From: Vespa crabro
Taxonomy: Eukaryota > Arthropoda > Insecta > Hymenoptera > Vespidae
NCBI RefSeq assembly: GCF_910589235.1
Contig: NC_060956.1
Coordinates: forward strand, 11,810,999 to 11,874,998
Reading direction: 5' to 3'
Length of the DNA stretch: 64,000 nt
This document shows, in pieces, positions 56,512-64,000 of this stretch (the first letter of the stretch is position 1; each line of letters begins with the position of its first letter). The position numbers were made by a program, and so were the translations under genes. The notes beneath the pieces are model-generated. The model was not told where the DNA came from. It did not search any database and worked only from the letters and a program-made list of their open reading frames with translations.

Positions 56512-57875
56512 TTATATTCTTGTTATATTCTTTATTCTGCATCGATAGAATATAAAATCAATGAAATTGAACGAGATTTCAAGTTTTCGTTTTTCAAAGA
56601 TACGCGTATATGTGCGAAAAATCGTATATACGATATGAAAGAATGTTAAAAACTTTGATTCCAATATAAAATAGATGTTTGATCTTATGAAATCCAATGT
56701 ACTGAATCGATTGGTAACAATTTTCTAACTGTCGCACAAGTATTATTAAAGATTTCAAGATTTTATCTTCGCATATACCGAAATTCGCGTATGTCGATTA
56801 TGTTTTTCGACAATTATCATATGAAAACGCGTATTTTAACATAGTAAAAACGTTATATTCCTGTTATATTCTTTATTCTGCATCGATAGAATATAAAATC
56901 AAGGAAATTGAACGAGATTTCAAGTTTTCGTTTTTCGACGATACGCGTATATGAGCGAAAAATCGTATATACGATATGAAAGAATGTTAAAAACTTTGAT
57001 TCCAATATAAAATAGATGTTTGATCTTATGAAATGCAATGTTCTGAATCGATTGGTAACATTTTTCTAACTGTGGCACAAGTATTGTTAAAGATTTCACG
57101 ATTTTATCTTCGCATATACCGAAATTCGCGTATGACGATTACGTTTTTCGACAATTATCATATGAAAACGCGTATTTAAACATAGTAAAAACGTTATATT
57201 CTTGTTATATTCTTTATTCTGCATCGATAGAATTTAAAATCAATGAAATTGAACGAGATTTCAAATTTTCGTTTTTCGCCGATACGCGTATATGAGCGAA
57301 AAATCGTATATACGATATGAAAGAATGTTAAAAACTTTGATTCCAATATAAAATAGATGTTTGATCTTATGAAATGCAATGTTCTGAATCGATTGGTAAC
57401 ATTTTTCTAACTGTGGCACAAGTATTATTAAAGATTTCAAGATTTCATCTTCGCATATACCGAAATTCGCGTATGTCGATTATGTTTTTCGACAATTATC
57501 ATATGAAAACGCGTATTTAAACATAGTTAAAACGTTATCTTCTTGTTATATTCTTTATTCTGCATCGATAGAATATAAAATCAATGAAATTGAACGAGAT
57601 TTCAAGTTTTCGTTTTTCGACGATACGCGTATATGAGCGAAAAATCGTATATACGATATGAAATAATGTTAAAAACTTTGATTCCAATATAATATAGATA
57701 TTTGATCTTATGAAATGCAATGTACTGAATGGATTGGTAACAATTTTCTAACTGTGGCAAAAGTATTATTAAAGATTTCACGATTTCATCTTCGCATATA
57801 CCGAAATTCGCGTATGTCGATTACGTTTTTCGACAATTATCATATGAAAACGCGTATTTAAACATAGTACAAACG

Positions 57876-60800
57876 TTATATTCCTGTTATATTCTTTATT
57901 CTGCATCGATAGAATATAAAATCAATGAAATTGAACGAGATTTCAAGTTTTCGTTTTTCGACGATACGCGTATATGAGCGAAAAATCGTATATACGATAT
58001 GAAAGAATGTTAAAAACTTTGATTCCAATATAAAATAGATGTTTGATCTTATGAAATGCAATGTTCTGAATCGATTGGTAACATTTTTCTAACAGTGGCA
58101 CAAGTAATATTAAAGATTTCACGATTTTATCTTCGCATATACCGAAATTCGCGTATGTCGATTACGTTTTTCGACAATTATCATATGAAAACGCGTATTT
58201 AAACATATTAAAAACGTTATATTCTTGTTATATTCTTTATTCTGCATCGATAGAATATAAAATCAATGAAATTGAACGAGATTTCAAGTTTTCGTTTTTC
58301 GACGATACGCGTATATGAGCGAAAAATCGTATATACGATATGAAATAATGTTAAAAACTTTGATTCCAATATAATATAGATATTTGATCTTATGAAATGC
58401 AATGTTCTGAATCGATTGGTAACATTTTTCTAACTGTGGCACAAGTATTATTAAAGATTTCACGATTTTATCTTCGCATATACCGAAATTCGCGTATGTC
58501 GATTAGGTTTTTCGACAATTATCATATGAAAACGCGTATTTAAACATAGTAAAAACGTTATATTCTTGTTATATTCTTTATTCTGCATCGATAGAATATA
58601 AAATCAATGAAAGTGAACGAGATTTCAAGTTTTCGTTTTTCGACGATACGCGTATATGAGCGAAAAATCGTATATACGATATGAAAGAATGTTAAAATCT
58701 TTGATTCCAATATAAAATAGATGTTTGATCTTATGAAATGCAATGTTCTGAATCAATTGGTAACATTTTTCTAACTGTGGCACAAGTATTATTAAAGATT
58801 TCACGATTTTATCTTCGCATATACCGAAATTCGCGTATGTCGATTATGTTTTTCGACAATTATCATATGAAGACGCGTATTTAAACATAGTAAAAACGTT
58901 ATATTCATGTTATATTCTTTACTCTGCATCGATAGAATATAAAATCAATGAAATTGAACGAGATTTCAAGTTTTCGTTTTTCGACGATACGCGTATATGA
59001 GCGAAAAATCGTATATACGATATGAAAGAATGTTAAAAACTTCGATTCCAATATAAAATAGATCTTTGATCTTATGAAATGCAATGTTCTGAATCGATTG
59101 GTAACATTTTTCTAACTGTGGCACAAGTATTATTAAAGATTTCACGATTTTATCTTCGCGAATACCGAAATTCGCGTATGTCGATTAGGTTTTTCGACAA
59201 TAATCATATGAAAACGCGTATTTAAACATAGTACAAACGTTATATTCCTGTTATATTCTTTATTCTGCATCGATAGAATATAAAATCAATGAAATTGAAC
59301 GAGATTTCAAGTTTTCGTTTTTCGACGATACGCGTATATGAGCGAAAAATCGTATATACGATATGAAAGAATGTTAAAAACTTTGATTCCAATATAAAAT
59401 AGATGTTTGATCTTATGAAATGCAATGTTCTGAATCGATTGGTAACATTTTTCTAACTGTGGCACAAGTATTATTAAAGATTTCACGATTTTATCTTCGC
59501 ATATACCGAAATTCGCGTATGTCGATTATGTTTTTCCACAATTATCATATGAAGACGCGTATTTAAACATAGTAAAAACGTTATATTCTTGTTATATTCT
59601 TTATTCTGCATCGATAGAATATAAAATCAATGAAATTGAACGAGATTTCAAGTTTCGTTTTTCGACGATACGCGTATATGAGCGAAAAATCGTATATACG
59701 ATATGAAAGAATGTTAAAAACTTTGATTCCAATATAAAATAGATGTTTGATCTTATGAAATGCAATGTTCTGAATCGAATGGTAACATTTTTCTAACTGT
59801 GGCACAAGTATTATTAATGATTTCACGATTTTATCTACGCATATACCGAAATTCGCGTATGTCGATTACGTATTTCGACAATTATCATATGAAAACGCGT
59901 ATTTAAACATATTAAAAACATTATATTCTTGCTATATTCTTTTTTTCTACATCGATATAATATAAAATCAATGAAATTGAACGAGATTTCAAGTTTTCGT
60001 TTTTCGACGATACGCGTATATGAGCGAAAAATCGTATATACGATATGAAAGAATGTTAAAAACTTTGATTCCAATATAAAATAGATGTTTGATCTTATGA
60101 AATGCAATGTTCTGAATCGATTGGTAACATTTTTCTAACTGTGGCACAAGTATTATTAAAGATTTCACGATTTTATCTTCGCTTATACCGAAATTCGCGT
60201 ATGTCGATTATGTTTTTCGACAATTATCATATGAAGACGCGTATTTAAACATAGTAAAACGTTATATTCTTGTTATATTCTTTATTCTGCATCGATAGAT
60301 TTTAAAATCAATGAAATTGAACGAGATTTCAAGTTTTCGTTTTTCGACGATACGCGTATATGAACGAAAAATCGTATATACGATATGAAAGAATGTTAAA
60401 AACATTGATTCCAATATAAAATAGATGTTTGATCTTATGAAATGCAATGTTCTGAATCGATTGGTAACATTTTTCTAACTGTGGCACAAGTATTATTAAA
60501 GATTTCACGATTTTATCTTCGCATATACCGAAATTCGCGCATGTCGATTACGTTTTTCGACAATAATCATATGAAAACGCGTATTTAAACATAGTACAAA
60601 CGTTATATTCCTGTTATATTCTTTATTCTGCATCGATAGAATATAAAATCAATGAAATTGAACGAGATTTCAAGTTTTCGTTTTTCGACGATACGCGTAT
60701 ATGAGCGAAAAATCGTATATACGATATGAAAGAATGTTAAAAACTTTGATTCCAATATAAAATAGATGTTTGATCTTATGAAATGCAATGTTCTGAATCG

Positions 60801-60943
60801 TTTGGTAACATTTTTCTAACTGTGGCACAAGTATTATTAAAGATTTCACGATTTTATCTTCGCGAATACCGAAATTCGCGTATGTCGATTACGTTTTTCG
60901 ACAATAATCATATGAAAACGCGTATTTAAACATAGTACAAACG
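57876..60943. repeat. Nine-unit block: seven-unit block copy 3 plus two left units
   Basis: This matches 53444-56511 at a constant offset of 4,432 bp (thirteen units less one base), including the T-run variant and both one-base deletions. Differences include TTATATTCATG and TTTACTCTGC at 58899-58926, and GATTTCAAGTTTCG near 59650 where copy 2 has GATTTCATGTTTCG. The last unit (60603) lacks GTTATAAAC, so the match weakens there. Confidence 0.85.
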
Positions 60944-61713
60944 TTATATTCCTGTTATATTCTTTATTCTGCATCGATAGAATATAAAATCAATGAAATT
61001 GAACGAGATTTCAAGTTTTCGTTTTTCGACGATACGCGTATATGAGCGAAAAATCGTATATACGATATGAAAGAATGTTATAAACTTTGAATCCAATATA
61101 AAATAGATGTTTGATCTTATGAAATGCAATGTTCTGAATCGATTGATAACATTTTTCTAACTGTGGCACAAGTATTATTAAAGATTTCACGATTTTATCT
61201 TCGCATATAACGAAAATCGCGTATGTCGATTACGTTTTTCGACAATTATGATATGAAAACGTGTATTTAAACATAGTAAAAACGTTATATTCTTGTTATA
61301 TTCTTTATTCTGCATCGATAGAATATAAAATCAATGAAATTGAACGAGATTTAAAGTTTTCGTTTTTCGACGATACGCGTATATGAGCGAAAAATCGTAT
61401 ATACGATATGAAAGAATGTTAAAAACTTTGATTCCAATATAAAATAGATGTTTGATCTTATGAAATGCAATGTTCTGAATCGATTGGTAACATTTTTCTA
61501 ACTGTGGCACAAGTAATATTAAAGATTTCACGATTTTATCTTCGCATATACCGAAATTCGCGTATGTCGATTACGTTTTTCGACAATTATCATATGAAAA
61601 CGCGTATTTAAACATATTAAAAACGTTATATTCTTGTTATATTCTTTATTCTACATCGATATAATATAAAATCAATGAAATTGAACGAGATTTCAAGTTT
61701 TCGTTTTTCGACG

Positions 61714-61748
61714 ATACGCGTATATGAGCGAAAAATCGTATATACGAT
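61714..61748. other. Paired-palindrome core of the unit (example copy)
   Basis: Two perfect palindromes lie 11 bp apart: ATACGCGTAT at 61714-61723 and ATCGTATATACGAT at 61735-61748. The same pair occurs in nearly every unit. Exceptions are few and grouped by unit type: ATACCATATG in the units near 23.8, 38.1, 38.4, 39.1, 39.8 and 40.1 kb; ATCGTATTTACGAT near 36.85 and 37.53 kb; ATTGTATATACGAT near 46.05, 50.82, 52.87 and 53.21 kb. Dyad symmetry of this kind is often noted in centromeric satellites that lack a CENP-B box, and I found no CENP-B box in the unit. A protein-binding or cruciform role is inference. Confidence 0.7.
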
Positions 61749-61966
61749 ATGAAAGAATGTTAAAAACTTTGATTCCAATATAAAATAGATGTTTGATCTT
61801 ATGAAATGCAATGTTCTGAATCGATTGGTAACATTTTTCTAACTGTGGCACAAGTATTATTAAAGATTTCACGATTTTATCTTCGCATATACCGAAATTC
61901 GCGTATGTCGATTATGTTTTTCGACAATTATCATATGAAAACGCGTATTTAAACATAGTAAAAACG

Positions 61967-62307
61967 TTATATTCTTGTTATATTCTTTATTCTGCATCGA
62001 TAGAATTTAAAATCAATGAAATTGAACGAGATTTCAAGTTTTCGTTTTTCGACGATACGCGTATATGATCGAAAAATCGTATATACGATATGAAAGAATG
62101 TTAAAAACTTTGATACCAATATAAAATAGATGTTTGATCTTATGAAATGCAATGTTCTGAATCGTTTGGTAACATTTTTCTAACTGTGGCACAAGTATTA
62201 TTAAAGATTTCACGATTTTATCTTCGCGAATACCGAAATTCGCGTATGTCGATTACGTTTTTCGACAATAATCATATGAAAACGCGTATTTAAACATAGT
62301 ACAAACG
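61967..62307. repeat. Representative 341-bp unit with landmarks
   Basis: This unit is close to the array majority, so it serves as a map. It starts at TTATATTC (u1). ATCGAT lies at 61996-62001, the first GATTTCA at 62030 and ACGCGT inside a 10-bp palindrome near u89-98. The 14-bp palindrome follows at u110-123, AATCGATT lies at about u194-201, the second GATTTCA at about u240, CATATG at u307-312 and the second ACGCGT at u316-321. Private marks are GAATTTAAAATC early in the unit, GATC in place of GAGC at u101-104, and the late K-type bases TCGTTTGG and GCGAATACC. The two ACGCGT and two ATCGAT sites per unit predict simple restriction ladders. Confidence 0.9.
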
Positions 62308-63330
62308 TTATATTCCTGTTATATTCTTTATTCTGCATCGATAGAATATAAAATCAATGAAATTGAACGAGATTTCAAGTTTTCGTTTTTCGACGATACG
62401 CGTATATGAGCGAAAAATCGTATATACGATATGAAAGAATGTTATAAACTTTGAATCCAATATAAAATAGATGTTTGATCTTATGAAATGCAATGTTCTG
62501 AATCGATTGATAACATTTTTCTAACTGTGGCACAAGTATTATTAAAGATTTCACGATTTTATCTTCGCATATAACGAAAATCGCGTATGTCGATTACGTT
62601 TTTCGACAATTATGATATGAAAACGTGTATTTAAACATAGTAAAAACGTTATATTCTTGTTATATTCTTTATTCTGCATCGATAGAATATAAAATCAATG
62701 AAATTGAACGAGATTTAAAGTTTTCGTTTTTCAAAGATACGCGTATATGTGCGAAAAATCGTATATACGATATGAAAGAATGTTAAAAACTTTGATTCCA
62801 ATATAAAATAGATGTTTGATCTTATGAAATCCAATGTACTGAATCGATTGGTAACAATTTTCTAACTGTCGCACAAGTATTATTAAAGATTTCACGATTT
62901 TATCTTCGCATATACCGAAATTCGCGTATGTCGATTATGTTTTTCGACAATTATCATATGAAAACGCGTATTTAAACATAGTAAAAACGTTATATTCCTG
63001 TTATATTCTTTATTCTGCATCGATAGAATATAAAATCAAGGAAATTGAACGAGATTTCAAGTTTTCGTTTTTCGACGATACGCGTATATGAGCGAAAAAT
63101 CGTATATACGATATGAAAGAATGTTAAAAACTTTGATTCCAATATAAAATAGATGTTTGATCTTATGAAATGCAATGTTCTGAATCGATTGGTAACATTT
63201 TTCTAACTGTGGCACAAGTAATATTAAAGATTTCACGATTTTATCTTCGCATATACCGAAATTCGCGTATGTCGATTACGTTTTTCGACAATTATCATAT
63301 GAAAACGCGTATTTAAACATAGTAAAAACG
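62308..63330. repeat. Three-unit block matching 56171-57193
   Basis: Shared marks are GTTATAAAC, ATATAACGAAAATCGCG, GAAATCCAATGTACTG, ACTGTCGCACAAG and AATCAAGGAAATTG, in the same order at an offset of 6,137 bp (eighteen units less one base). Unit 62308 also has TTTGAATCC, shared with the unit at 60944, so this region combines marks of two earlier places. Confidence 0.8.
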
Positions 63331-64000
63331 TTATATTCTTGTTATATTCTTTATTCTGCATCGATAGAATTTAAAATCAATGAAATTGAACGAGATTTCA
63401 AGTTTTCGTTTTTCGACGATACGCGTATATGAGCGAAAAATCGTATATACGATATGAAAGAATGTTAAAAACTTTGATTCCAATATAAAATAGATGTTTG
63501 ATCTTATGAAATGCAATGTTCTGAATCGAATGGTAACATTTTTCTAACTGTGGCACAAGTATTATAAATGATTTCACGATTTTATCTACGCATATACCGA
63601 AATTCGCGTATGTCGATTACGTATATCGACAATTATCATATGAAAACGCGTATTTAAACATATTAAAAACGTTATATTCTTGTTATATTCTTTATTCTGC
63701 ATCGATAGAATTTAAAATCAATGAAATTGAACGAGATTTCAAGTTTTCGTTTTTCGACGATACGCGTATATGATCGAAAAATCGTATATACGATATGAAA
63801 GAATGTTAAAAACTTTGATTCCAATATAAAATAGATGTTTGATCTTATGAAATGCAATGTTCTTAATCGTTTGGTAACATTTTTCTAACTGTGGCACAAG
63901 TATTATTAAAGATTTCACGATTTTATCTTCGCGAATACCGAAATTCGCGTATGTCGATTACGTTTTTCGACAATAATCATATGAAAACGCGTACTTAAAC

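Larger units (their letters stand above)
1..64000. repeat. 341-bp tandem satellite array, whole window
   Basis: The same sequence recurs every 341 bp from the first base to the last, always in the same orientation. Landmarks such as TTATATTC, ATCGTATATACGAT and the CATATG before AAAACGCG return at 341-bp steps. The running phase moves only by small indels, with units of 340, 342 or 343 bp. By hand count, bases 1-341 contain 47 C and 51 G (28.7% GC). Both window edges fall inside the array, so its true length exceeds 64 kb. No gene, RNA, transposon or unique spacer interrupts it. Long, pure, homogenised arrays of this unit size are typical of eukaryotic centromeric or pericentromeric heterochromatin; the location is inferred. 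The unit matches no satellite that I recognise by name. Confidence 0.98.
41166..64000. repeat. Zone III: third set of unit types
   Basis: Typical marks are GATACGCCTATATGAG (43554, 45259, 49009, 50032 and 52421 units), GAGCTAAAAATCG with AGATTTTTGATC (43895, 45601, 50373), GTACAACCG before G-like units (44918, 48668, 49691, 52080), GAAATAATG with TATAATATAGATATTT, and GAAGACGCG. F-type units here often begin ATATATTC after AGAAAAAACG and have GTCTTCG and AATGGATTGG. Block repeats of 3, 5 and 7 units occur. No gene is present. Confidence 0.75.

Noticed and set aside
1..64000. CRISPR array
   Set aside because: The repeat is 341 bp with no short conserved repeat and unique spacer structure; all of the unit is repeated.
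1..64000. Transposon, terminal repeats or ribosomal DNA spacer
   Set aside because: I found no transposase or reverse transcriptase frame, no target-site duplication, no inverted copies and no rRNA-like sequence.

Overview
This 64-kb window is one uninterrupted head-to-tail tandem array of an AT-rich satellite DNA with a unit of 341 bp. About 187.7 units fit in the window, all in the same orientation, and the array runs off both ends. I see no protein-coding gene, RNA gene, transposon, CRISPR array or unique-sequence island. The organism is a eukaryote, and the locus is most likely centromeric or pericentromeric heterochromatin. No sequence here identifies the species. Strong CpG over-representation argues for a genome with little cytosine methylation, such as many insects, but this is inference.

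I number the unit from the conserved TTATATTC at its start (u1); units start at 242, 583, 924 and so on. Landmarks are: ATCGAT at u30-35, GATTTCA at u64, the palindrome ATACGCGTAT at u89-98, the 14-bp palindrome ATCGTATATACGAT at u110-123, AATCGATT at u194-201, a second GATTTCA at u240, CATATG at u307-312 and a second ACGCGT at u316-321. The spacing of shared motifs suggests that the 341-bp unit began as a dimer of halves of about 165 and 176 bp.

The array is zoned. Zone I (1 to about 8.08 kb) holds units marked by GAGAGAATAAAAAATC and TTCGGCAATT, mixed with others, in 682-bp and 1,023-bp local repeats. Zone II (about 8.08-41.2 kb) is built from recurring unit types that I call G, F, S and K, often in the order G-F-S-K (1,364 bp), plus multi-kilobase duplicated blocks. 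One 10-14-unit block occurs three times, near 12.9, 20.0 and 30.9 kb. Zone III (about 41.2-64 kb) has another set of types, including a 7-unit block repeated near 46.3, 54.1 and 58.6 kb.

There is no single fixed higher-order period. Duplications of 1, 2, 3, 4, 5, 7, 10 and more units are layered on each other. Several chimeric units mark likely unequal-exchange junctions, some confined to about 10 bp. The sequence reads as a record of recent satellite turnover. About nine in ten units carry a 61-codon minus-strand open frame (u1-u186). I treat it as fortuitous and annotate no CDS.
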